Under the pieces are notes generated by a model. That model worked only from the letters and a program-made list of their open reading frames with translations, had not been told where the DNA came from and did not search any database. The translations under genes and the position numbers were made by a program. Shown piece by piece: positions 54,075 to 64,000 of a DNA stretch of 64,000 nucleotides. Positions within the stretch are counted from its first letter, which is position 1. Each line of letters starts with the position of its first letter. This DNA is from Sabethes cyaneus (lineage: Eukaryota > Arthropoda > Insecta > Diptera > Culicidae). The stretch covers positions 193,513,939-193,577,938 of the forward strand of contig NC_071355.1 of NCBI RefSeq assembly GCF_943734655.1. The letters run 5' to 3'.

Positions 54075-54580
54075 TTGGTAGCTACGCTTAACAAGTAGTC
54101 GTTGTGACTCCTACCTTTTGTCCAATGCTGGAAGGTGCATGGATCGAACCAAGCTATAATCTAAGATTATAACTGGATTTGAACCCCCAACACCCGTCAG
54201 GACATGTGGCTTGTTGGTACCCGTGTACCTTTGAACCACAGAGGCGCTGGGCAAAAGGAGACTGCGCAACCCCCTTGTTAAGCTAGCGGCGTTTGTGGTT
54301 GGGTTACTTTTAGACACAAATTGTGCCTCTTCCACCGTCTACTGTAGAAACCACCGACTGAGTAGTTTTAATCTAACTTGTTTTTACTGGCAGAACGACG
54401 ACATTATGCAGACCCTTGCGAGTTACAAGATAGCGCGTGGCGCTGTTCGTCTGTCAGCGAGTTAGCCGCGATTCCCAGCGCGGGTTTTCGGAGAAAACCA
54501 GCTTCATTCCAAAAAGAATTCATTTCTTTCCCCTACCGTCCCTCCATCAATTGTAGAACCACCGTTTCAAAAAAATATTA
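54075..54580. mobile_element. SINE-derived inverted element, copy 3 (opened)
   Basis: The left part (54075-54180) is the body of the SINE in minus orientation (attggtagctacgcttaaca, cctaccttttgtccaatgct, ggatcgaaccaagct). It is followed by a tRNA-like head on the minus strand (about 54262-54165) with A-box-like TGTGGTTCAAAGG and B box GGTTCAAATCC. After about 250 bp of unrelated DNA comes the 3' end of the SINE in plus orientation (catttctttcccctaccgtc, caattgtagaacca, ending tttcaaaaaaatatta). It is the only copy in which the Pol III promoter region is visible. Confidence 0.65.
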
Positions 54581-56285
54581 TCATATTGGTATATTTATAA
54601 TAACAGCTTCTTTTTCATTATCTGTGACCTTTGCTCGAATTTTTCACTTTTGTAGAGAACTTAAAGCCATTCCTCGCTGACGATGGCAAAATAATTCAGT
54701 TTAACGAACTATTAGCCAAAACAGACTTTCTCTCCGCACTACAAGATTTAAGGCATGCCGAAGGAGTCTCACCTGTCGATTTCTGCTGCGAAGCGTAATA
54801 TACATTGTGATTTGTTTTCCAGAAAAAAGTCCATTTAATGTTCCTTCAAAACTTCGTTTATTGCTTTGTGGATTATAGCGAGTTATAACCTAATAAAGTT
54901 AATAAAGTTATCCCTTACGATAAAACTGAACCTTGACGTGGTGTAGGGCTTTTTAACTAATCAGTAAATTAACAGTAACCGCTGTTTACATCTGAACGTG
55001 GGTATATGTCAAAATACTTTTGTGATTTAAATTTTTGATTGTTGCGTAGTGCTTTTATTCTGTTTAAAAATAAGGCCAGTACTGGAATCTCTGCTAATTA
55101 ATAGATGAATGTTTCTCATCCCTATTTTTCACAGCTATCACAAATATCTCTAAAAAATGTTGGATTGATTGGGTCGGCCCAGTGGCTTTGGGTTACTAAG
55201 GGGATGTAAGCGGGATACCAGACGCGATTTGGATGCCGAAGGAGTATTCTATAATGTTCACGGGCTAGAGCACGGGCAGAGGTGCTAAGGTTGCAGATGC
55301 AGAAAATTAAATCAGTAGTATAACAGTATAACAATACGATACTATATTTAGTGTAACAATAACAATACTATTTCAGAACTATAATATTTCTAGGGGTTGG
55401 TTTTTGGGGTTTGGCGACGGATTCCCTTTATAAATACTGCGCACTAGCTCTTTGGTCTCGATGGTTAGGAGGTGGGTACGACAATATGGTTCAAAGCTAC
55501 TGTCGACTACCGTGAACGCCCAGGCCGTGCTGCGCTCAATTTACTTTGTAGACCTGTCTTGGAACAGGGCATAAATGCCAGGGGAAAGAAAGATGAAATA
55601 TATTCCTTGGGTTGAACCCTGATAAGTTGATAATAACTGATGGTACGAGATTTGCCTTCCTATTGGTTCATTTGTAATTGTTAATGTTGGAAAATTGATG
55701 ATGGGTGCGCGATTGAGGACAACCAATGTCCGTGGCTGGCGCTCCACTTGTTCGCTATACTAATTTTACAACTCAACTATCTTTTTTTTCTCATCATCGT
55801 TATGATACATCATCATCGTCATCATTATATTTAAAATATGACATTCCGGTCTTTGGCAAAGAGATCTCGTGAAGTCCGGGCAGGGCTGGAACGCTTCCGC
55901 CTGCGGGCACAGGCATGTCGGCTATACTTGGTGCTCTACCTATGTTTTAGTGGGCGACGTTGCCTGTCTCGTCAAGTATAACTGGTGTTTGAGGCACCCC
56001 GGGTACTCCAATGATGACAACACAAATGCGCCCGGCATAGAGTTTCATACGCTATTAAGCGACCAGCTGGATTACCCGAAAAAAAGACAAGAAAACAAAA
56101 AGGAAAATTTATTAATAAAGTTATTAAAAATCATAGACAACCAGCTGTAAGCCTCGCAATCTATCAAGATTTATAGTACTATTTTGACTTTTTCGGTTTA
56201 TTTCATAGCACTGACCCACGATTGATAAGGTAGATATTGAAGGTTATTCTGCGAGACGAATGTCTCAATACAGCATTTGTCAAAT
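54581..56285. other. No gene recognised
   Basis: AT-rich DNA with a few GC-richer stretches. A 93-codon frame at 55869-56150 (plus) begins in GC-richer DNA and ends in AT-rich DNA. It has a cysteine/histidine-rich middle, but no domain I can name. A tandem aacaatacgatac/aacaataacaatac stretch lies near 55330-55370. Confidence 0.35.
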
Positions 56286-56289
56286 CAGT

Positions 56290-57000
56290 ATCACAGTATC
56301 GTGTTCGACGGAGGAAACGGTAGAAGAAAGTAATAAAACAAAGGTGTTTAATGTCTCAAAAGAGACAAGGAGTGATGGAGAAATAACGGGAAATTAATTA
56401 GGCAGGGTCTACAAGATTGTCCTAAACAGCGGCAACCTGGAAGTGGAGGTCCGCGGTATGCACGTACGCCAAACGTGATCAAATCGGCTCGTGCAAAGAT
56501 TGCTCGCAACCCGGTACGTTCCTTAAGGAAATTTGCCAAGGAATCCAAAATTTCTGAAAAATCCATGTGAAGAATCATAAAAGAAAACTTGCACGCATCT
56601 TCTAGAGCTAGATTGAATCGCCACTTAACTATACGGGTTGGGTTAAAGAACTACGAGTAACTCGTTCGAAGAGATTATTTTCTTTGTTGAAGAAAGAAAA
56701 AGTGATAATTCTGTTTCATTGGAGAATGAAACCCCATTCAGAATCGATGCTGTGTCCATTAATCGCTCAGACCGGTTCATCTCACCGAATAAATTTAAAA
56801 ATGTTCCGGAAAAAGTGAAGTTTAGGTTCTGGCTGGTGTCATGATGTTTGGTTTGATGGCGTTGGAAAATGCCACCTATTTTCATAGATGACGGTGTTAA
56901 AGACTCGTATATACGGACAAAACAGCAATAATGCAGGCCGTGGTAAGCCTTCATTTCAATCCGGTTACAATAGGCTTCCATTTTAACTCGGTTCTACCCA
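56290..57000 (+). pseudogene. Tc1/mariner-superfamily transposase relic
   Basis: Plus-strand frames read RQPGSGGPRYARTPNVIKS, ARNPVRSLRKFAKESKIS, SM(stop)RIIKENL (about 56430-56590), the helix-turn-helix part. Then come DAVSINRSDRFISPNKFKN (about 56740) and, in another frame, SVMMFGLMAL with MPPIFIDDGVKD (about 56840-56905). These are the middle of DD37-type (Tc1/mariner) transposases. Multiple stops and frame changes. Antisense frames here are shadows. Confidence 0.6.
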
Positions 57001-57229
57001 CGAATCCCAGTCCTTTTAGTGTGACAAAAAGGAACAAACTACGAAGCTAGTAAGTGCTGTTTTAACGTCCCTGTTCTTATCTTATTTTTCCACTATTTTT
57101 CTTTCACGTCTTGTCCCGCCTTCTAGATACTATAAAAAACCTTTGTATCACTACTTTCTTCTACTATTTCCTCCGCTTATTGGAAATGCTACCGTTATAA
57201 AAAATATTCAAAATTTATTAATAAGGTTT

Positions 57230-57395
57230 CGAGGTACTTCGCTTGACTAACAAGCCAGTCGTCATATGCTTGAGGCTCGGCTGGGAGTGGCTACCAGATT
57301 CAGTAATAGCTTAGCACTAGCCATGTAATTGTCCTGACCCTAACAGTTGGTTGCAAAGTCTGCCGAATAAAAACAAAAAGTTAAGTTTCGAGAAC
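57230..57395 (+). repeat. tRNA-derived SINE
   Basis: gaggtacttcgcttgactaa, caagccagtcgtcatatgct, ggctcggctgggagtggc, gcactagccatgtaattgtc and gttggttgcaaagtctgccg match the order of the SINE at 45645-45830. It separates two transposase relics. Confidence 0.6.
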
Positions 57396-57539
57396 GGAAT
57401 GTAGCTAGGGAGGGTTTAGAACAAGCCCCACTCTGGATAGTCAAATAGTCAAGCAATTAATTAAAGTAAAACACAAGAGCAGCTTTGGGGAGGGAAGTAT
57501 ATCTGGTAAGACCGAAACGGTATGACGGATGTATTATGT

Positions 57540-57965
57540 GCTGGTCTAGCGATCTGGCGATTCTATTGCAGGCGTTCGACTTTCAAATTGTTTGAGTAGT
57601 GGACAACGAGGAAATCGATCGGAATACGCGAAAAGATATGATACAATTATTCTGCTGCATGACAATAGTCGACCTCATGTCGCAAAAGTCATGAAAAGGT
57701 ATTTGTAAATACTCAAGTGGCATATTTTACCGTACTCGCCGTATTTTCTGGATATTACCCTTTCTGATTATTGGTTGTTCCGACGGATACAAACCGGCAT
57801 CCACTGGCACAATTATTTCGAAATGTTCGAAAATTGGGGCGGAACTTGGATTACCTCAAAAGATGAAATTTTTTCTAGATGGAATTCAAAAATTGTCTGA
57901 GGAATGGCAGTAGTAGTAGCAAACGATGGACAATTCTATAACTATTCTGTTGGTAAATTTTAATT
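57540..57965 (+). pseudogene. mariner (DD34D) transposase C-terminal relic
   Basis: From about 57630 the frame reads IILLHDNSRPHVAKVMK, a stop, ILKWHILPYSPYFLDITLS, DYWLFRRIQ, and then TWITSKDEIFSRWNSKIV and VVVANDGQFYN. The aspartate of HDNSRPH and that of SDYWLF are 34 residues apart, the spacing of mariner DD34D transposases. The first catalytic aspartate region is not readable. One stop inside the catalytic core and another near the end show it is dead. Confidence 0.7.
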
Positions 57966-59259
57966 TTGGATTAAGTGACCTCTGAGCTTATAAAAACCAA
58001 TCAAATAAAGTAATTAAATAGATTAATTCTAAAAATAAATAAGTAAAAAACTGATAAATAATGCATTTATTGAAAATAAGTGAATAAACTCATTCTTGAA
58101 TAAAGTATTTTAAAACAATCGAAAAGTGGTATAAAAAATGCTTCAAAGTGATTTTTTTCGTTGAGTCAACAGTTACGATATATCTTTATTTAGTTTAACA
58201 TTTCTTAGCCTCAACGTCATGTTGTTTTGGTCTAGACTTTTTTTTTTGAATTTTTCGGCACTTAATTTCTTGAAAATAGCATAATTTACACCATTATCCT
58301 TTCCCGCAACTACAACCTCTCGCACGATCACTTTCATTGCAACATTTTCCGGGTTAAACCTTCTAGCTTACACCCTGTTGAATTTTCTTCACAATGCGAC
58401 GAGCGAAATAACACACTTCCCAGAGAGCCAGGAGAGTAGGAATTTTCAAAACTGAAACCGATATCTTTTGGCACAAACGCCATCGTTGTTAGTTGGCCCC
58501 AGTGCGAGAGTGGGAGAAAATGCTGCCTTGCTTTGGAGCTCTCGATGGATTGCACCAGCACTAGCACCAGCGAGCGGCTCGATTCCCAAGCTTCTCGAAT
58601 GCTTTGCCTCTGCCTTGCCTATGTGGTAGCCAGTCGGTTCGGTGTTGCTGCCACGGCCGCCGTCGTCGCCAGCCAGATGTGTTGTATTTCGCGAAGTCGC
58701 AAAGGCAGCAGTGCCATAGCAAAGCAAAGGTGAATACAGCTTGGTTGATGAACACTGTTTAGTAGTAGATGGAAACTGCTGTGTGCTTGAACCACGTAGG
58801 GTGTGGAACCTATTTGGTCGATAGTTAGTTGCAGTTCGGCTGTAAATGCTTATGTGATGATTGGCAACACTTCAATTAATTTTCCGCATAATTGTTTAAT
58901 ATGAACAAATTTTGTGGCCGGTTGTATATTTTTGTACAAACGAATTCATTCAGTTCAGTAGAGTTAAAATAGCCAGCTAACCTTATCGCTAGAGGAAACT
59001 GTTTGAGTATTTTGTACGAAACCAAATACACACTTATACCAACGCACCGAATGCTAGCCACTCGTTGGGCAGCGCTGGGATGGGAGGCCAATATATTGTG
59101 TGAGATATTTCGTTAGAGAATACAATACTCGCTCGACCTGTCTGAAATATTCAAACACCAAGGGAAACAGTTTTGATCTCTGCTGCTGCAGTATTACAGA
59201 CTTTCGGGTGCCTTTCGAAAGGTGATCAAAAAAGTGCTTTCGTCACTCAGCAGTGTATT
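57966..59259. other. No gene recognised; GC-rich block 58480-58735
   Basis: AT-rich flanks surround a 250-bp block of higher GC with repeated ccagc/gccgcc words (58600-58700). Frames on both strands overlap. The block could be a regulatory region or an exon of the gene suggested at 59.3 kb, but no start, stop or splice pattern settles it. Confidence 0.35.
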
Positions 59260-60067
59260 AATCACTGCTGCTACTCATAGCACGAAAATCGCGAACCAGC
59301 TACAATCGCACTGTTAATTTCTGATTTGAAAAATCGCGCGCTGCCGAGCATTCGCTTTTCCGTCGCGATTAACTGTGTGCACGGCGTCAGGAGACACTGA
59401 TAACAGTCTTTTGCGATAATCTCCGGTTCGTCCATCTCGCCTCTCATAGGCACGGCTGTACACAGGAATACGTACGGAGTTGGTTCATAGGTAAATCTTC
59501 ACCGACAGAGTAGTAACAAAGTGAGGTAAAAACCAACCAATAACTTGGCTAGATGATAAGCGCCAACATAGAGGCAGGAAAAATAATAATTTTAGCTATG
59601 ATCGATTCCTTTTTTTCAGCAAACACTGAATCAGGCTTGATCATCTTTTTCCAATATTCAATGAAAACGCAAATCTATCACACCATCTATCGATCTAATT
59701 CTCAGTTTTTCTCGTTTACTTTCTTTTATAGACAAGCGCCCTCCGGAGCGGAATGGCCGCTAGATTCCCGTAAAGGACACGGTCGCTGGCGGGCCATGGC
59801 CACAGACGCATAATGTGTTCTATGATATCCGTACAGTGCCACAACAACAAGAGTTGCTCTATTTGGACTGTTTCAAGTGAGGTTTCACGTCTGTTCTTGT
59901 CAGCATCGGCTGTAAAATTTGTAGTGGAGTGGCGAAAAAAGCAAGTGTCTCCATCAGAACAGGATAGTGTAGCAAGTGCAAACATTTGGTGCTCAAACTA
60001 TGTTGAAACCATTGAAAAATCTGCTCACTTATCTGCAGAAGAATGCCAATAGTTCACCAATTTTTGG
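59260..60067 (+). other. Candidate untranslated exons (leader of a gene)
   Basis: A less AT-rich block ends at a donor TCATAG|GTAAAT (59490/59491). After a 241-bp AT-rich intron, an acceptor tttcttttatag (59731) starts a second block, 59732-60067, which ends at an excellent donor TTGG|GTAAGT. Frames through the second exon stop early in two phases; the frame at 59813-60052 (79 codons) has no recognisable domain. The pattern suits 5' untranslated exons of a plus-strand gene whose body lies beyond. Weakly supported. Confidence 0.3.
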
Positions 60068-61565
60068 GTAAGTGCAAAGTCTACCTTTTTCTAATTGCAT
60101 CAAACGGTGTGATCGAAAATGGTTACGTTATTTGATTTTTTCGTTTACTGATTTACGGTATTTGTGCAACTCCTAAACCACGTAATCAGCCGATCAGCCT
60201 GGTGCTAAAAAATGAAATTACGGTTCCGTCAGGGCAATCACATTAGTAATGACATAAAGCCCCAATTTGCTTAAATCAATCTTTAATGCTAATGTGACTG
60301 GTTATTCAATATTTTGCAGCGAAAAACAAAACTGAGATTGCTGATAATGATTAACAATAATCACAAAATTCACGAGAATCATGATTTCGTGTTCAATTTG
60401 TTACAATATCGATACCGATTGTGTTACATTGTTCTACAAAGCACCTTGAAGCTCCATCGCATGATATTTCGCCTATTTTGGTCTCCTGCTTCTCCTCCTC
60501 CTCTATCGCCCTTGCAGTTTTATGTTTTAAATTGTCAAAATTTTAGTGTTCGTTTATTTTCACTCCAAAATTGTGAATTAAATGTTAACTAGTAAACTAC
60601 TCAACGCAGGTAGGACTTATTTGTCCAGGATGAGGCGAATATTGGGAGAAAACTCGCTGTCTTTAAACATACATCAAGTCTGTCTTACTCTTAAATATCT
60701 TAAAACCAGTACAGACAAGCACCTAGTAGCGGTAGATGTGCGTTCAAAACTATTGGCCGTATGTTGCACAAATTAAAGCCGTCTTCTCGGGTGAACATAG
60801 AGCAGTTACACAATCTGCAATCTGCCAAAAACTGAATATCAATCCTATCCTAGCCATTGGGATGTGAACTCTTCCAAGGTGAAATACGCTAGGAGGAGAG
60901 TCTTCAAGAACGCGATACGACTAGTTTGACCAGAAGCATGCGATGGAAAGAACTTGGAAAAAAATTCTAGGCCCCGTCATTTTTCGAAGCGTGCGAAAGC
61001 AATAACTGCTCTGCTTCATCCGAAGCGTTTCTATTATTATTATTTCCCTATTAGTATTATTAGTATTATCTATTAGTATTATTTCCCACCTACTAAGTTC
61101 TGCATCTACCAACAACAGGTTTCAGCCTTCTGCCAGGTTTTCTGGTAGGTTCTAAGAATGGTACTTGCATGGGGTGCGAGTGAAGTCTCTCGTCCAAGAA
61201 CAAAATATAACTAGTCCCTACACTGCCTGGCTCTAAAATGCGAAATTGGCTGAATGGTAGTAAAAAAGCACGAAAGATAAAAGGATGAAAACACCCACAC
61301 TTACGCACGGATAATAAGCAGATAATTCGTTCACACTATAACGATACTGCAAAAAGAACGAAGTGCGGAATACGACACTTGGGTTGCATCACAATAGCTC
61401 AAAATGCTGGTCGCAGTAATAATGTCTGAACAGAAAAAAAACAATTCCAGTTCGTCGCCGTCAAAAATCACTATCTATGGTGGCGAACGTTTTCTCTGGA
61501 GGCTCTTTTTACCATATATTTAGTTTTTGACGCATTGACTAGTAACCGAAATGTCCTAGCCAATG
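60068..61565. other. No gene recognised; ATT microsatellite
   Basis: A tattattattatt-type microsatellite with tattagtatt units lies at about 61035-61085. Other frames, up to 92 codons (60314-60592), lack features. Confidence 0.35.
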
Positions 61566-61569
61566 GTAT

Positions 61570-62130
61570 AGATTAACTGGTATAGATTACCTCTGCCCCC
61601 AGGGTTTTTAAGGGGACTCGAGTGTGCCCCGAAACACGCACATAACACTTCACTTGCTCCGGAGTAAGTTTGTGCAGCCGTGTCAGTTTGTCCGGGAAAC
61701 CGTTTTCGTACATTATCTGCCATAGCCATAGCGCTCGACTGTATCGTATACTGCCCTGAATCCAGGATTTGTCGGAGAGTGACAATTTAATCCGTAGTAG
61801 CACGGACCCCTATAAAGCCCACCTGATACTGCCCTACGAATTCTATTGCTATTGAGGATAGACGACGTAATAGAATCTAGTAGAACACCTTCTAGGCGAC
61901 GTTGATGCATTGGTGTTAAATTGAGCCGATCGCCCTTTTTATAGATGGCACAAACCACACCTTCCTTCCACTCCTCCGGTGATTTCTTCCCAAGTCCTTA
62001 AAACTATTCAGTAGAGTGCCGTTGCTAGTGATTCTTTGTCCATCTTTGATAGAGTTCTACCGTAAGTCGGTCCTATCCGGCGGCTCCATCAGCTGGTCGA
62101 TTTTTCGCCGGATCTCTTCGAGATCGGAAC
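61570..62130 (-). pseudogene. LINE RT fragment
   Basis: The minus strand reads EGVVCAIYKKGDRLNLTP, ALWLWQIMYENGFPDKLTRL and VKCYVRVSGH, matching the start of the RT domain of the family at 5140-9015, in broken frames. It begins in the linker near 62130 and breaks off near 61570, just before the DDG-type motif. Confidence 0.6.
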
Positions 62131-62507
62131 ACGTACGCTGCTGTTATAGTTTGTAAGCAGTCCCAGTGAAACGGGTCTTAAGGGGGCCCCTTCGTACTAA
62201 AGGAAAGAAAGACGATTTACTTATTCCTAGCGCCGTCCAGACTGGTTGACAGCTAGAAGAGAACTCCTCGCATATTTCATTATGATTACAGTTTTGTCAC
62301 TTTATAGGACACCAGACGAACCGTTGTTTTCCAAAAGCTGGAGCTTTTCTAGTGGTAGTAAAATCGAAATTTCTCACTTATCTATGTTTACCTATCTAAA
62401 AAACAATCACTAATCACATATTATTTGTGATGCAGTTACTTACATGGATAAATAAAAACGATGTTTACCAAACGAACTATTTGTTGGTTCAGGTGTCAAA
62501 CGTTATA
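62131..62507. other. No gene recognised
   Basis: Short unassigned interval between a LINE fragment and a MITE. Confidence 0.3.
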
Positions 62508-62778
62508 CACTAAAGTCGCTTTCACGCGGTTTGTTTTTTACGCGAATTTTAAAATTTATGCGGTTTTTGAAATTTACGCGTTTCTTTGCGCGAATTTTGG
62601 AATATACGCGGTTTTTTACGCGGTTTTCGGAATTTACCCGGATGTGGTCAAATAGTCTATTTTTTCCCGTAGTGTTGAAGCCCACAAAGTTTTTTACGCG
62701 AAATTTACGCGTTTTTCGGAATTTACGCGGTTTTGATTTATGTGGTGCGTATCCTTCGCGTAAAAACCGACTTGAGTG
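62508..62778. mobile_element. TA-flanked MITE with tttacgcg subterminal repeats
   Basis: The left cactaaagtcgctttcacgc and the complement of the right end (cactcaagtcggtttttacgc) are inverted termini, flanked by TA (62506-62507 and 62779-62780). About ten copies of ttacgcg/tacgcga occur inside, all in the same orientation until the right end. Frames on both strands that cross it are by-products. Confidence 0.75.
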
Positions 62779-63640
62779 TATTGTTTTTAGCGATGAAAAC
62801 AAAGGAAAATGAGATGCACGAGAAAGTGCTGTTGCCACGCTGAGTAAATTTATTGTCGCGCTAAATTGGGTTGTTTTGCAACATATACAATATGCGTTGC
62901 CAAGCAACGACATCTGTTGTATTTAACAGGGTTGATTTAACAGAGTGTTTTAACATCACGCATAACGCATGATGAAACACTAGTGCCAACTTCTGTTTTT
63001 TATTATCAGAAACTAGAAGTGGTGTCCTATTCTAAAGAGGGATTACTCTTACCTAAATAAAGCCCTAAGGGTCGCTATCCTACTTTATTACTTGTCTATT
63101 TTGCACTTTGGCGCCGAGTGCCCTCACCTATTCATTCTCACAAGTGTTCATTTCGGGACTCTAATGTCCGAAGAAAGGGTGTTTTTGCATAATTTAAATG
63201 CGGCAGGGCAAAGCGGATTAGTTGCACTCTCGTGGCTCAGCGTGTGCGCGAGTGGTAAGTTCTTAAAAGTCCCAACGGGTTGCGCCGGTTGGCAACAGCA
63301 ACCGAAGCGAACTTAAAAATCATATGCAACTCGGCGAATTGTTCTATTTCTCTGGGCTGCTGATGCAAACTGTTTGCTATTTACTTTGTTTGGTCTTACA
63401 TTTCGCTGTGAGTGACCATTCTTAAAAATGTTATTTTATGCCGATGTTGATGATGATGGGTCGCTACATCCCCCCCTTATAATCTGTTGAGCGTTGCAGA
63501 AAGAGATGTTGGCACTTGATGTGCAACTCAACGTGGTGGAACGAACGATGGAGGCTCTCACTTGCGAGTGGTAATTAAAATTAAATTAAAAGGATTTTTA
63601 CACTAGGTTAACTTTTGTTATGCCTCCAACTGTTATATCA
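62779..63640. other. No gene recognised
   Basis: A less AT-rich stretch (63080-63560) contains a frame of 74 codons (63092-63316) without features, and the word ctacatcccccccttataat near 63463. A part of a retroelement is possible, but no motif supports it. Confidence 0.3.
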
Positions 63641-63644
63641 CCCT

Positions 63645-64000
63645 TGAGATGCCAATCAAAGAACTGCTTTCACCTGTAGACCACGTCGTGCTTAATTGTG
63701 ACCAGGCTTCAGTTGTTCTAACTCTTCACGATCAGGAAAGTAGAGCTTCATACAATACGTGCGCATAGTTCTCAGCCACTCGCGGGTTGCCTAATTGTCG
63801 AATGTTTAACCGAGGAGGGCGGCTTTGTCGTGAGGTATATTCCATCGATAGTATTAAGCGCTCATATACTGCTACTAGATAATGACTCAAGACCATATCC
63901 GCACCATATAGGGAGCGTATATTGGTGATGTTGATTAGATGATCTCCCGGTGGCACTGTGGGTATATTTGCGAAGAAAGAAAGCGCTTCTGATCACTAGG
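63645..64000 (-). pseudogene. LINE fragment: endonuclease end and linker
   Basis: The minus strand reads PPGDHLINITNIRSLYGADM, VLSHYLVAVYERLILSMEYT and SRQSRPPRLNIRQLGNPRVA, the same block as 6636-7000, with the SDH motif changed to LSH. It continues beyond the right end of the window. Confidence 0.6.

Noticed and set aside
55869..56150. 93-codon frame with cysteine/histidine-rich start as a zinc-finger or gag protein
   Set aside because: Spacing of the residues fits no zinc-finger pattern I know, and base composition changes sharply inside the frame.
63080..63560. LTR or leader of an LTR retrotransposon
   Set aside because: Composition and the ccccccctt word suggested it, but no matching second LTR, primer-binding site or gag/pol motif is visible.
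1..64000. Endogenous viral sequences
   Set aside because: Mosquito genomes often contain them, but no frame here showed viral polymerase, nucleoprotein or glycoprotein patterns that I could recognise.

Overview
The window looks like nuclear DNA of an aedine mosquito (Aedes or a close relative). This is inferred, not proven. The reasons are a single compact bHLH gene with short GT-AG introns in a sea of repeats, relics of ITmD37E-type Tc1/mariner transposases (described mainly from mosquitoes), tRNA-derived SINEs, RTE/BovB-like LINE fragments, and a very large number of short fold-back (MITE-type) elements. There is no sign of bacterial gene organisation, rRNA, CRISPR or an intact functional tRNA.

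Layout. 0-5 kb: a degenerate minisatellite, a GC-richer block with CRE, E-box and X-box motifs near 1.02 kb, a tRNA-like SINE head, a TA-flanked MITE, and a SINE-derived hairpin at 3.66-4.01 kb. 5-9.5 kb: a decayed minus-strand LINE (endonuclease plus reverse transcriptase) split by a ~1 kb element carrying a ~95-bp tandem repeat, then a second LINE fragment on the plus strand. 10-12 kb: mostly unique DNA with one candidate small secreted-protein gene (minus strand, 11730-11954). 12-18.5 kb: a LINE fragment with an inverted 5' part, a tandem-plus-inverted repeat, another LINE copy, and an ITmD37E transposase relic interrupted by a loop-free hairpin. 20.2-27.3 kb: the best gene in the window, an Olig-family bHLH transcription factor (Oli orthologue). 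It has three coding pieces at 26.26-27.07 kb and a plausible non-coding first exon at 20.25-21.23 kb. The 5-kb intron between them is filled with nested elements (a hAT MITE in satellite DNA, a Tigger-like transposase relic, a tandem duplication, and two nested TA-flanked elements).

27.5-40.5 kb: almost entirely transposable elements, nested up to three deep. They include a 3.4-kb hAT-like element with an 8-bp target duplication, a ~6.9-kb composite, two copies of one 142-bp MITE, and a small hAT MITE inside another fold-back. 41.1-41.96 kb: 5' end of a probable plus-strand gene, with a long leader, an 11-codon upstream ORF, a start codon and a 39-nt micro-exon; its remaining exons are not identified here. 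42-58 kb: more MITEs, a second almost perfect SINE hairpin (44.28-44.76 kb), a Penelope-like element relic with its GIY-YIG nuclease, ITmD37E, Tc1 and mariner relics, a 13-bp minisatellite and a third, opened SINE inversion. 59.2-60.1 kb: candidate untranslated exons of another gene. 61.5-64 kb: LINE fragments and a MITE.

The elements do not form one pathway. Only the Oli gene, and perhaps the small secreted-protein gene and the two 5' leader regions, are likely host genes. The most unusual feature is the family of SINE-derived inverted duplications: two with almost complete arms flanked by 11-12-bp target duplications, and one opened or rearranged. Each has a different fold-back point, which suggests that the hairpin arises repeatedly during retroposition and could be a source of double-stranded RNA.
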